The position numbers and the translations under genes were made by a program. The notes under the pieces are model-generated. The model did no database searches and was not told where the DNA came from. It saw only the letters and a program-made list of their open reading frames with translations. A stretch of DNA of 64,000 bases, from positions 24,431,657 to 24,495,656 of the forward strand of contig NC_046674.1 in assembly GCF_003369915.1 (NCBI RefSeq), given 5' to 3'. Position 1 is the stretch's first letter; the number at the start of each line of letters is the position of its first letter. The stretch comes from Drosophila miranda (taxonomy: Eukaryota > Arthropoda > Insecta > Diptera > Drosophilidae). Below are positions 45,448 to 57,538 of the stretch, in pieces.

Positions 45448-45962
45448 CAGTGTGACCGCGGATTTATTGATGTATGTGTTATCCGGTCCGAGCCTCAGAA
45501 ATATACCGAAACTATTTCCCGTATTTCAAAATATACCGAAAATATACTGACGAATAATTAAAGTCCCATCATACATATTCTCGTTTTTGATATTCCGTCG
45601 AATATTACTAGCTAGATAGAACCCTCAGCCTTGCCCACATAATTTTATCCAATTAATGAATCAATTTTCTACTTGACTGGTTTTTTTAACTGCTCCTTTC
45701 TATTCGATTGTGTCTAGAAAAAATGTTTTAGCAAAAAAGGTCAAACAAATAAAACGTAAGTGAGTAATCGTTCCTATTGCTCAATTTTGATATTCCGTAG
45801 AATAATGCTGGCTCACTAAAGCTCTTAGCTCTGCCCACATAATTTTAGTCTATTGATGAATAAATTTTCTATATGATTAGCTAGTTTTTAGTCCTTGCTT
45901 TTATTGAATTGTGTCTAAAACAAGGTTTAAGATAAAAAGGTCCACAAAAAAACGTAAGTATG
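45448..45962. repeat. Duplicated promoter-repeat module A (upstream of mop)
   Basis: It opens with CAGTGTGACCGCGGAT (Motif 1 on the minus strand). Next come three AAATATACCG/AAATATACTG elements (about 45499, 45529, 45540), and then two copies of a ~180-200 base unit (45580-45779 and 45780-45962). Each unit contains GATATTCCG...GAATA, TGCCCACATAATTTTA, TTGATGAAT.AATTTTCTA and GTCTAAAA.AAGGTTT. The first unit is closest to the first unit of module B (54538) and the second to the third unit of module B (54968), so the two modules descend from one longer element. No coding frame is present. Confidence 0.8.
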
Positions 45963-46808
45963 GAATGTCAGGTCGGGAGAAGTGACCTTCATTGCTGCAG
46001 GGAAATTGTACAGACGAAAAATCCTTCCACGAAGGGAGGATATCCTACTACATAATAGAGAGCAACTTCCAAAAAACAGAGAGCAAGTCCTACCCAACTT
46101 GAGCGCCAAATAGAAATTGCTTGAAGGTGAATGAGCGACAAGGGTATTTAAATGCAATCCATTGGAATAAATTATGCACGGAAGTACGATTTGAGAGAGA
46201 GAAAATTTAAAAAACCTGCACGTGGAAGTTTCTGCACCCTTTGTTAAAAAGTATACATACGTTTAAAAATTGATTACAAGAAAAAGCTGTGTAGCCGTCC
46301 GTTGATATGTATCGAACTTTGAGAATGGTATCGTTTCCCGAAAGTTATCGGTCGTGCAATCGTTATTCGAAATTAAATTTTCAAATTGAAAATTGTTAAT
46401 TTGGTTTTTTCGCGATTTATTTTATGGTATTTTATTTTATTTTATAGTTTATCAACTTAGATCTAAGACAATTGGGCATGGGTATTACAAGTCGTGTGAG
46501 GAGAGCGAGTTCCGCCTCCATTTCTAATAACAAGAAGGCAATTACTTTCTAATTGCCGCTTACAGGCTGACGGGATGTGCGGGGAGAGGGGATACAATGG
46601 CAGCATACGCGCTATGTTAAGTTAGGTACATACGTTGGTCGTACTAAAACTAGGATTACATTCTAATGGAAACTAAGGCTACAAAGGCCTTTCGCTTTGC
46701 TACGAGCCGCTTTGGAGATGTTTCGTTACAGTTCATATGACGAGACTAAAGTTACGTTCGCTGCTAGCTGCTGGCTGATGGCTGCTGGCTTATGGCTCAT
46801 CTCATCTC
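45963..46808 (-). other. bmm: Intergenic DNA and bmm 3' UTR
   Basis: From 46808 down to about 46410 this is probably bmm 3' UTR: TTTATT (AATAAA on the minus strand) occurs at about 46415 and 46430-46442. Between 45963 and 46410 I see AT-rich sequence without gene or repeat. Confidence 0.5.
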
Positions 46809-49674
46809 TCATTCAATTTCTATGTACATGTCGTTGTTTTGCGTAGAGGCACTATAACTTTGATCCGCCTCGGGATCACTGAGGACACTAGCGTCTGACT
46901 CGGCCTCAAAGTCCACTCGGGGAAAAAATTGTGGCGCGTTCGTTGGTTTCGGTACATCCACGTTTGGCGTCTGAGCATCGATGAAAAAGTCTGCGAAGAA
47001 TACAAATTAGTTAACACCAATTTTGAAGACATCATACTATATTCGTTGTGTGTTTTGTTGTGGGAATGAATGAATGAATTGTTTACGGGGAGACAATCAA
47101 CATGTGTGGTGTGGACGTTCAATTTGGATCATATCATTTACCTGCCAATGGTATACGATTTGGACTTTAAGAAGGCTAAATATACATATATGAGGTGCAT
47201 GAAAAGTACGATGAATAGTGTGCTTGGATGGAGTGCTTTAAAAGGCTACGTCGTGCAGTTCGGGAGTCGTGGGCATGATTTGTACTGTAAGAAAGTTTTG
47301 GTTTTCGTTCAATTTACAAATAATGATGAATCCCGTCTAGTGGATGATACGATGCGTCGTACTATGGTGGGGCTGTTTGGTCTACCAACCTGACTCGACG
47401 CCATTCCACTCGCTGACGACCGTGTTGTGGCTGTGCTGGTGGGGATTCGGATGGTCCTCGACGGAGCCCTCGTAGATCTGCAGGTCGGTGGCCAGTTCAT
47501 CGTGCTCCGTCATATCATCGAAGTCGAAGATCTCGGTCACCTTCACCTTGTTCGTGTTGTTGTCGGTGTAGTAGTAGGCGTAGAGAGCATCGTTGTGCGT
47601 GGTCATCTTGAGAACGTGCTCAAAGTTGTCGACATCGTCCTCCAGGGGAGTGGCACCGCTAAAATTCGTTCATTTCGTTCGTGAGCAACTGTTCTCCTGG
47701 AGGCTTTTCGTTCTTAATATCCTTACCACTCATCCACCAGAATGGAGACTCTGGGTCCATATAACCGGTTCGAGTGCAGCAGTCCAGTGGCATCAAAGTG
47801 CGGCTGATCATACAGCTGCAAGATCATGCGGTCAAACGATTGTTACTTTGTATTCCTCCAGTGAAATGGTTCAATCTACTCACCGTGAATTTATTGAGCA
47901 GGCGTATTTGCATGGCGTTGTTCAATTGGTTGATCAACTCCTCCACCATTTGTCGCGCTTGCTTGGTGAGTTTGGGTGTCAGGGTCGTTATTCTGGGGAA
48001 AGTTCGAGAGTTACATTCGATTCGACAGTGTGTGCTGGGGCGAACCTACTTGGAAATGGTGGCCAGGAAAAAGTCCATGGGCACTGTGGCTGGCAGCGAG
48101 AGCAGCTTGATGCCCCGATGCTTGAAGATCCAGTTGGCCAGGCCCTTGTTCGCCTGCTCGATGTAGTCCTGTATCACATCCAGAACTGTTTGTGGCATGT
48201 TTGAGCTCAAAGCGTCCTGCAAATAGTCAAAGGCATGGACTGTAAGATGAGCTCTGCTTACAGCGAGAGAAAAAGGTGTCGAGCCTCGTACCTTTCTGTG
48301 CTTTTTGCACTCCCTGCACTCTGGGTCGAACTCCTGCGGCTGGGCCACTGTCTCGGAGACGACAAACGTGGACTGTACCGCCACGCAGCGGCGGCAGTTG
48401 ATTAGATTGTTGCGATGCAGGAATTGTAGGGCATCATCGAAGCCCTGCTGGCAGAACTTGCTGAGAAACTCGGGCCGCGGCGGGAACAGAATCCGTACAA
48501 ATCGATTGATGTTCTGCCTGGAGATCTCGATGCTGGTGTTGGCCCAGTTCAGGTGGAACAGCTGGGAGCTCTGGTCCCGCGGACAGATGTCGCTCTCCCC
48601 GCAGAACGGACTGACCGTGATGGTGTTCTCGTCCAGAATGGGCAGATTGTCGGAGAAGGCGCCGTCCATGTAGCGAACGCCACGGAAACGTGGCGGCAGA
48701 ATCCCCGAGAAGCCCGGTATGAAGCACGCACAGAGCAGCGCCTGCAGCACCTCCTCGCGCGACTCAAACTCGGAGATGATCACATTCTTGCCATCGTAGA
48801 CGCGGGTCAGGGAGATGTGCAGCCGTCCGTTGACGCGCTTGTGGGCGTCGTCGGGCAGATGCTTCTGCAGCCCCTCCAGCAGGCAGGTCTGTATGTTGAA
48901 GGAGGGACTGAAGGGACCCAGTGAATAGCGACGCGCCTCGTTCACCACCCGAAAGAAGTCCGATGTCATGCTGCCTGCAAAGAGAGGAGGTGCGAAGGAG
49001 GACGCTTTCGATTAGTAGTTGTCGTATTTTGATAGTTTCCGCTAATCAGGCTTGTATAATAGATTTTGTTTGTGCCTTTGTTTTTGGCGGGGCTATCAGC
49101 AGATCTGCCGTGTCTGATGATGCTCTGGGGTTTGTGCGTCATTGTGTCATCCAAAGGGTCACATAGTGTTCCTGGCTTTGGCACTGCCACTGCCACTGCC
49201 ATTGGTTCTCTACTCGGTTATGATAGGAAATGACGCGCAAGCCTTGAGTGGTTTGGAAGTGTTTGTTTTTATTCGACCCCCAAGGCACGCAATTAATTAA
49301 CGCGCCCGCTGATAAGCCACGCAACTATGGAGCCCCCGACCACCATATGGTTTATACGTATACACACACATACATGTAGTGTGGTATCGCAGATACAGTG
49401 CGTTGCCTAAATGTATGTAACTAATCCCTCCTCCATCGGATAATAGTTACGAAAATCCATCAGACTCCACAAGATTTATGCCAATAATATTCGAATACTA
49501 AAAGTGCCATCGAATTATGAAACGCACTGTATGTGTGGTACATTAGTTTCGCGTATGGCCTGTGCCATGTGCCAATGCTGATAAGAAAACTGCTTCCCAT
49601 GGCCCAGCACTTTCCAAATATTTCGATTAGATTCGAACGGAGAGGCAGAGGCCTACATCGAATGATAAGGCCAC

Positions 49675-49725
<51 letters not shown>

Positions 49726-52700
49726 TCGTGCACATCTAAAGATCTGCCTTCCATGTATTTAATGTATTCCAGAAATTGACGCAAAGCGAATTAAAATCAG
49801 GCCATCAGACAAGACAAAACGCTAGTCTGGTCTGTTGTCTGGGCTTTGGGGTTTGGGGTCTGCCCGATAGCCCCCTCGTGTCATGTGCATTGGTACTAAG
49901 ATAAGGGGGAAAAACTAACCATTGTTAGTTACTGATTATATGATGATTTAATGCATCTTATCGTCGATTATGAAAGCACCTAGTATCTACAATATGTTTG
50001 ACATTGAACTATCAATTGAAGTTTGGAATCGTGCCGAAGAGCTGGCCCGTGTCCACAAGTGTGGGGTCCCATTCCCCCCCCTCGCCACCGTTGCCGCCTA
50101 CATATCAAATTTGTTTTCGTGATATTCTGCTTTCCGTTCTGTCAACAACAATAAACTAGGGAGGTACATACATACATACATATTTATATGCAAATAAACA
50201 ACGCTATCGGATTATCGGATTACGTGCAGCCTTTAATTGTTGTTGTTATTGTTTTGCAGGGAACAAATAACAAATTAAGGCATAAATTTATACGAGAAGA
50301 ATCAGAAGATCGTTTCCAGATTCATTTCTCGTATTGCCCGTCGGGCAAACGTAACCGCAAGTCAAGTGCACAACTGGCGGTTGCACATAACGGGAAACCG
50401 AACAGCCACAAAACGACAAACGTGGAGACAAAGAGAAACGAAACAGAGAGCTGCTGCTGCAACAAAAATACATACATATGTACATATGTATATGCATGTG
50501 TACAATTTCTTGGGGGCTCGACTCGAATGGAATGGATAAACAAACAAGTTTTCATCACATGGCACGGGCGCGTGTGCGAGCAGACAAGATACATACATGT
50601 ACACGACATACAACACAAACGCATGCATTTGTTGCTGCTTTCCATGGAACGCCGAAGGCAACAAACTTTCAACAAAAGAGAGGTGCCAGAGGGCAGCGGC
50701 GGCGGGAGCGGAAGCGGCACACACCCCCGTTTCGCTGGCAAGAAGCCACGCCATGCTCCGACTCGACTCTCCATCTCCTCTTCCGCTCGCACTTGTGAGG
50801 GCAAAAAAAAAACGCCTCATCACGTGATATTGTGGTTGTATTGGGAAAGAACTTCTGCTTCTTCCGCCTCTACGCAATGTGTGTGTGTGTGTGTGTACGC
50901 ACAGTGGGAACAACAGTTTTATGGATATAGAGAGACAAGAACTGTTCGTTCAATGAAGCTTAAAAAGCTTCCCACCGAAAGGTGGGCATACTTATTGTTT
51001 GGACTGTACAAGTTTTCTGTTTTCATGTATATGTATGTAGGTCACGTTGCAATGCCAGGAGAGGGCAGGCGAGGCCATGCCCGTTCTGCACTTGGCAACG
51101 GATTTTGGGATGCATTTTGGGAAATGCTACGACTTTCTTTTGCTGTTTTTCAGGGTGGTTTCAAAGCGAGAGGGGGAGAGGGACAGAGAGCTGTGCCACA
51201 GCTGCCCTTCAGCTGGATTTACGCGAATGAGAAGCAGCTTGTGTGTAACGCTATCTACACGCTCTGCCGATTAGTTTTTTGTGCCGCAAAAGAAACTGTG
51301 TCAATCAACAATGATGCTATAATGCTCAAACCCCATTTACATTGCCGATTGATTGTGTCCGAGATCGCTGAAAGATACGCCGCTAATAGAGGACCCCACC
51401 ACAAAGCAGTCGGCTGATAAGCGGCCATATGCATATTATAAAAGCCAGCTGCAAATTAACTGTAAATACACACATACATGCATGCGTATGTACATGTGCA
51501 TTTGTAATTATTTGCTTTGTGCTCTAATCGGTTGGACATAGGGAACTAAGCCCCAAAGCAATTGACGTCAAGTGCGGTGCAGGGATATGTATTTATATTG
51601 TTGTATTATTATAAGTGCCAGTATGTACATAGATAATGATCAATCTAAGCCAAACAAAGAGCTCATTGTGCGACTTAAATTAACACACAATCTACACTTG
51701 ACTCATATTGCAATATGTAACAAAAATCGAATCACCCAATGTGCATATATGTGCGTATATCTGATACACCCTAAACTTGGACTTTGGGCGACGGCAATCA
51801 GAGGACACGGCACGGCACACAATAAACATGACTCCCACCACATGATAAGGTACCGGTAAAGGTAATTTCTGCCGATAAGCAATGAATACACATACAGATT
51901 CGTACAAATGTGTGCGTGTGTGTGTGTCCGATGATGAATTGCAGTTAAGATTTCTAAAATTTTTGATTGCAGGAGAGTAACACGACGCTTGAAGGTCGGC
52001 CATTGGCTTGTATTAACTAAAAATAAATACATATACATATTTGCATTTAGAAATTCCGCCGCAGAAGGTCTGACTTTGCTTTTGAACTCCATGGAAAATC
52101 AATCAAAACAAGGCAATTTACACCCACTGATAACATCTCGGGGAACAGGCCCTTGGCAGCGTCATTGCAGTGTAACTAAATATGTAAATATGTATTGTAT
52201 TTACAATGGGAAGAATATTGAAAACAAAAATCAGATGATCTCTAAACAAGGGCCACACGAATGAATGCCGGACTTGTTCGAGTGGTTCGCGAACAGGAAA
52301 CAACGGCTGATAAAAATGGTTATAAAAGCGCGATCATGAATGGAAATGGGAATGGTTTCAACTTGAAAGGCTCTTATCAGCCAAGTACAGTTCGTTTCAT
52401 AAGGTAAAATCTGATGTGTGGCGCAGTTTTCTCTGGTCATCGCTTCCTAAATGTGGGCCCGGGGCTGGGGCAAGGTACATTTCGGATAATAAAAACTTTC
52501 ACATATCCCATCTGCTGGCGGAACAAATAATCTCTTTGTTTGCGGCTACGCTACTGTACTTAGAACCGACGCCAAGCCGGAGGTTACCCAACTAAAAACA
52601 ATTAAAAGTCCACACTAGTCCACAGCATTTGGGTGGATCAGAGATCAAAATGCAGTCGACCAAATTTAATTGCCGCAATTAAAGTGGTTACTGAAATTAC

Positions 52701-54122
52701 GGTTCCCACTGTCTTGTGTGCGTGTATGTGTGTGTGTGTCTAACGAATTGCTTTACCTGTTACAAATGCACAGGCATCTGACGGACGAACTTTCTGGCAT
52801 AAGCGAGAGATTTGGAGAGACAGCAAGAGGGTTCCAGCAGCAAGCTGCAACAATGGCAGGCAGGCAGGCAGGTAGGAGAAGGAGGAAACAGCAGTGAGAG
52901 TGCAATGAGAGGAGAGCCAAATATGCAAAAGGGAATAATATAATCCAGAGTGATGCACTCCCCCTCTGCGTCGTTGGAAGCAAAGTCAATGGAAATTGAG
53001 CATAGCAGAGACATCCATCGGCAGCGGCAGTGGCAGCGACAGCTGGGGGTGATGATCATCATCGAACGACCCAAGTCGATTGATTATTTTAACGATCGAA
53101 CGCTGCTGACGTTATTCCCTGCCGATTGTAGATGGCGACCGCGTGCCACTGCTCCATTGGTCAAATGATAAGGCCGTAAGGCAACTGTGCATACTCGTAG
53201 TCGAATCGTATGTACGTACATATTACACAAAAACCATGAGTAATACTCTGCCACATTTGTTTTGATCTCCCCTTAGTTTGTGCCCCTTTTGATTGACATG
53301 TTTATACCCATTCTACAAGCGGAGCGTTACACACCCACACGCACACAAACACATTTAAATATATAACAAAAAGCAAGACTTATACATATCCCATCCCACA
53401 GCTATTTATATACATACATCGACTTTTACAATAACAAAACCTATTTTCATCACATTCCGAAATATGTAAGTTCCGTTGAACGCGCCTCCCAAGCTAAACA
53501 AAACAACCAGCTTGCTCGACCTTCAGCATCTCGATAAATGTATATGTATACATGAACACACACACAGAACGCGTACGAATGTAAATGCGATGTGTATGCC
53601 TGTGTTTGTGTTTGGGTAGCCCGCCCATTTATTTGTTTCTGCTGTTGGTCGCTGCTCTACAAAAGTACGTTGTCCCGGCCTATCGAATATGTTTTCGTGT
53701 GGATTTCAGCTGCGTCGTAGTTTTCATAGCAGAGACGAGCCCCCTTCGACAATTTGGAACACTCTCACACAACAGACAACCCGTAGGTTCTCGAACTAAG
53801 TTCGTTGCGACCCACAAACCATAAACAGGCCATCAACTAATTTCATATTCACGCAATAACTAGTCGCTGAACCGGAGTCAGCTGTTCTATGACATACGCA
53901 TATATGCATGTATGTACATTTATAGGTTCAAGCGGCAAAAAAAAAAATAACACAAAACTCACCCAATGGCAAATCACAGAGCAGGCAGCATGCTGCCAGG
54001 GAACCGGCCGAAGCTCCACCAATTTTCTCTAGCAATAGGTGTGGAGCATATTTCTTAAAGCAAACGGCGACTCCGACGTGGTAGATGCCCAAGAATCCGC
54101 AACCCGCAAATGATAGATTCAT
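46809..54122 (-). CDS. bmm: Brummer, ATGL-type triglyceride lipase (patatin domain)
   Basis: Brummer is the lipid-droplet lipase that starts fat mobilisation by hydrolysing triacylglycerol in fat body. Exons: 53963-54122, 48292-48974, 48050-48216, 47884-47992, 47727-47815, 47390-47658, 46809-46990; phases agree (552 residues; D. melanogaster about 507). The patatin domain occupies roughly 1-175: oxyanion GCGFLG (7-12), catalytic Ser38 in GGASAGS, and Asp157 in MDGAFSDN. A Cys-rich segment follows ([16 protein letters not shown]), then a conserved helical region ([20 protein letters not shown]) and an acidic, Asn-rich tail. The donor after exon 6 is GTTGGT, which is non-consensus but needed for frame. 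Intron 1 is about 5 kb and is where most cis-regulation would fit. The promoter region at about 54411 carries Motif 1 and the ATATACC array. Confidence 0.96.
48975..53962 (-). other. bmm: First intron of bmm (5 kb)
   Basis: It is bounded by GTGAGT at 53962 and a TTTGCAG acceptor at 48975. It contains a (CA)n(GA)n tract (49678-49725), a (GT)n tract (50877-50896), the palindrome CATATGTACATATG at 50475-50488 and many TACATACATA strings. The GC-richer part at 50280-51420 has a 409-codon open frame on the plus strand and long overlapping frames on the minus strand. I do not accept it as a gene, because it runs through microsatellites and has no recognisable domain. Confidence 0.6.
49678..49725. 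repeat. (CA)n(GA)n compound microsatellite
   Basis: A run of about 14 CA units passes directly into about 10 GA units in bmm intron 1. The GA half is a potential GAGA-factor site. Confidence 0.95.
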
Positions 54123-54410
54123 GCTTTGAATACTATTTAAGTATGTATGTATGTGTTTCGACTGAGAACGGGTTGACGTTGTTTCTATTTATTGTCCGTT
54201 TGTTCGTTCTTGTCTCTCGCACTTTTCAACGAATTGTTTGTTGTCTTTTTTACAATATTCGTGCTCAGCTCTTTTGCGATAAAAATTTCCGCAAATTTCC
54301 GAATGTGCAATAGAGCTCTCGTTGTGGTATCACTTTCAATAATAAAATAATTTCTGCGCCGCACTTCCGACGTCGTCTTCCCGAACCGTTATTTGTAAAT
54401 AAACAGTGTG

Positions 54411-55150
54411 CAGTGTGACCGCGGATCTATCGTTAAAATATACTGCCCGACCCTTAGAAATATACCAAAATATACCGTCTCATTTTAAAAATACACCGTA
54501 AATATACTGACGAAATAAAGTTCTACTATACGTTTTCCTCGTTTTTGATATTCCTTCGAATATTATTAGCTATATAGAACATTTATCAATGCCCACATAA
54601 TTTTATCCAATTAATGAACCTATTTTCTAAATGACTGGTTTATTTTAAATACTTGCTTTTATTGCATTTTGCGTAAAAATAGGTTTTAGCAAAAATGGTA
54701 AAAAACAAAAAACCAAAGAGGGTAGTCGTTCAAATTTTTCAATTTTGATATGCCGTTAAATATTACTAGCTAGATAGAATATTTAGCCATGCCCACATAG
54801 TTTTATAAGATTGATGAATTAATTTTCTACTTAACTGGCTTATTCTAAATACTCGCTTTGTTTGGATCTTGTCTAAAAAAAGGTTTTAGCGAAATAGGTA
54901 TAACAGGAAAAGATTTTAGTGAAATTGCTCAAACAAAAAAAACGAAAGAGGATAGTCGTTTATATTGTTCAATATAGAGATTCCGTTGAATAATTCTGGA
55001 TAACTAAAATCGTTATTTCTGCCCACATTATTTTAGGCCATTGATGAATCAATTTTCTAAAAGATTAGCTAGTTTTTAGTACTTGATTTTATTGTATATT
55101 GATTAAAACAAGGTTTAAACAAAATAGTTCAACAAAAAAAACAATCGCAA
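54411..55150. repeat. Duplicated promoter-repeat module B (upstream of bmm)
   Basis: It opens with the same CAGTGTGACCGCGGAT as module A, about 290 bases before the bmm ATG. It then has AAATATACTG, AAATATACC, AAATATACCG, AAATACACCG and AAATATACTGACGA elements (54435-54512), followed by three tandem units of about 185-230 bases (54538-54738, 54739-54967, 54968-55150). The middle unit has an extra duplicated TTTTAGYGAAAT segment. Unit landmarks: GATATTCC..CGAATATTA, TGCCCACATAATTTTA and GGTTTTAGC. There is no open frame and no terminal inverted repeat that I can see. Confidence 0.8.
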
Positions 55151-57304
55151 TGTTGCTGGTATTTGAAGACATGCTGCTTATAAGCCGTAGTATACGCTTT
55201 TGTATACCCTATTTCGTTCATTTAATATGAAGATAAAACGTAATCTATAAAGACCTTTTCTCAAATTAATATATTTTAGACATATTCATGCATATGTTTA
55301 GTTTCCTGTATATATAGCCCGATCCCGATACATATTCTTGGTCTTTGTAAGAAGACAATAAGCTTAAAAATATCGTTTGATAGTTTTAAAACAGAGACTG
55401 ACTAGTTTCTGCATTAATTAGAGCCTGGGATGACAAACATTTCCGCAATTCTATAATATCCTTTTCCCTGGGTATTAAAATTAGTGTTGCCGCAACATTG
55501 TACATGGAATGAGACTAAGAATGGCCAATGGAAATCGTACGAAATGCATTGCAAAACTTGATGCTGCTGCATTATGTTTTGAAGAACATTTTTGACGATT
55601 CATTGGCCAACATGGCAAGTCCCTGCTGAATAGCATGATGGCAGGAAACGGCCGAGACAGAATGTCCGGATATGACGTGTTAATATTCCCCAATTATTGC
55701 GGCATATTCACCCTTAGCATAAGGGAATAATATAGAATAATAATAATAATATAAAATAATTTCAATGTATGGATTGGGAATCATTGCTGCCTACCGGCTA
55801 TTACCGATTCAAATAAATACCAAAATAAACGGCCTAATTTTTTAAATATACCGAAAATATACCAATAAAAAAATTAATTTCCTTTAATAAAAGAGTAACA
55901 AAGCCGTGTTTTCCTTTTTTGAGAACGTTCTTTCATTTGTTGATTTTACAAAATCAACAAAATTTTTCATCGACCAAAAGGGCCATATATTTTACTCGGG
56001 ACAGAGTGTGACCAGATGTGCATGCTATATATTTAGACAAGCTATATTTCACATATGGACATATATGCTTAACGGTTACACTGTTTAGTGTTGGCTTACA
56101 AATAAAATCTGTTAAAGATTCAAATTCTGTATGCAACAGCTTGTTTGAATGTATTTTTGGTGACGATAATGCTCGGAGAAATCACTATAAAATTGTATAA
56201 ATCCGTTTTTGCGGAACAGAAATGCAATTAACATGTTTTTATCCCCTTATGAATTAATAAAATGGAAGCCTGGTATAAAGTTAAACAATTTTAATGTCCA
56301 TATAATTATCTTTCGACTGCCCTAATGAGATTAAATGAGTCTTCACTATTGCATTTTTCTAGCCGACTGGTACTTTCTCGCTTGCTTCAATACATTTATG
56401 TTGTGCCTGCATGCCTTTCCATTGACGAAAAATGTAATATTTTTATTTTCCACTCCTGCCCATAATAAACCATGTTTGATTTTCCAGTATTAATCGGTTT
56501 TTTATTTTTCTGATATGAGTACTTGTCAGCAAAACGCCTGCAGCAAAATTTTCCATCGATTCATTTACGGCACTGAATTTTTTTCCATGGAAAAATGTAC
56601 TGTTTCTTGTTTATTAGAATAAAACTACAATAAAACAATAAGACATATTTTTAATGGGTTTTCGCGCAGAATACTTATACAAACTCATACTCCATTCAGT
56701 TTATTAACACAGACATACATGCATGTATGCATGTACACATACACATATATATTTTGCACATCTGTGTAAAAAAGCACCACACGAGAGCCATAATTTATTT
56801 GTTGATTAACTAAACAGATTTACACTTCAAAAACCATCGTACGAAAATATGATTTGTTCGGTTTTCGTTCCTTCGTGGTTTTTTTATACCCTATTTACAC
56901 TTGGGTTGAGTTATTGAGCTATTCAATAAGCATATGTAGGCGTCTGGTGGTGTCTAAAAGTTTGGTTATGATTGTATTTCTCGAATATTTTCGCCCCTGT
57001 TCTGCTTATCGTGCTAAACATCCACAACTAGCAACAGCAAAAACTAGCGGATCAAACTTCTCATCAATGTATTTAAACATTTTAATAATATGGAAACACC
57101 CGCACGTTTAGGATAACAAATTCATGTCAGCGTCAATTGCCTGTCAGCGTGACCTCTTCAACTGCGTATGCTTATATTTGCAGAAGTGTAAGCAGCAGCA
57201 GCTTATATTGGCATACAAAAATAAATACGATTTCGACTTCAAAAAAATTTAATTCTTTGTATTCAAAATACGCAAAAACAGGTGAAAGGTATTTTAAAAA
57301 TGTT
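55151..57304. other. AT-rich intergenic DNA between module B and the 77-residue gene
   Basis: No supportable gene. It includes an orphan ATATACCG cluster at 55811-55863, Motif 1-like GAGTGTGACC near 56003, and a TACATGCATGTATGCATGT palindromic string near 56715. Open frames are short, and the longest minus-strand one (55481-55693) begins without ATG. Confidence 0.5.
55811..55863 (-). promoter_or_regulatory. Orphan Motif 6-like ATATACC cluster
   Basis: AAATAAATACC, a degenerate AAATAAACGGCCTAATTTTTT, AAATATACCG and AAATATACC follow one another within 53 bases, in the same layout as the arrays before Tsen34, mop and bmm. By analogy it would drive a minus-strand transcript reading toward lower coordinates. 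No convincing gene is found there. Confidence 0.45.
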
Positions 57305-57538
57305 TCATTTTATTTTCTCCTCTTGGTCCTGGGGCTTCTCTTGACCCTGTGGTTCCTCCTGTCCGTCCTCCAATGCCATGGGTTTCAGTGGCTGCAAGTC
57401 CTCCGGATCCACCACTAGTGAACGATTTGCGTTGGCCACAGCATCTAACATTCTTTCGGTCAGATATATGCGCTGATTTTCTTGATTCTCAATTTCACTC
57501 GACATAATGGTCAATAAGCCATCAAAAGTTTTGTCCAT
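57305..57538 (-). CDS. Unrecognised 77-residue protein
   Basis: This is a 77-codon frame starting MDKTFDGLLTIM. The first ~50 residues look like a compact helical segment (ENQENQRIYLTERMLDAVAN, then ANRSLVVDPEDLQPLKPMAL), and the C-terminus is acidic, repetitive and Gln/Glu/Pro-rich (EEPQGQEKPQDQEE). A TTTCCCGCAG acceptor ends 5 bases before the ATG, so the ATG opens the second exon, with a GTTTGT donor near 57605 as a possible partner (intron about 60 bases). CATCGATA and ATCGATACTATCG elements lie at 57774-57832, at a plausible promoter distance. I do not recognise the family. Size, helical core and DRE-like promoter suggest a small subunit of a larger complex, which is inference. Confidence 0.6.
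   Translation of the reverse strand: MDKTFDGLLTIMSSEIENQENQRIYLTERMLDAVANANRSLVVDPEDLQPLKPMALEDGQEEPQGQEKPQDQEEKIK

Noticed and set aside
47070..47393. 107-codon plus-strand frame in a bmm intron
   Set aside because: It starts at an ATG, but it is antisense to the end of exon 6 and otherwise intronic, without features that indicate coding.
50188..51417. Possible 409-residue protein on the plus strand within bmm intron 1
   Set aside because: It has no domain, is partly translated from a (GT)n microsatellite and Ser/Gly/Lys simple DNA, and is overlapped by long minus-strand frames; kept only as a curiosity.
55481..55693. 70-codon minus-strand frame below the orphan array
   Set aside because: It has no ATG at the frame start, the internal ATG leaves about 50 residues, and no recognisable features are seen.
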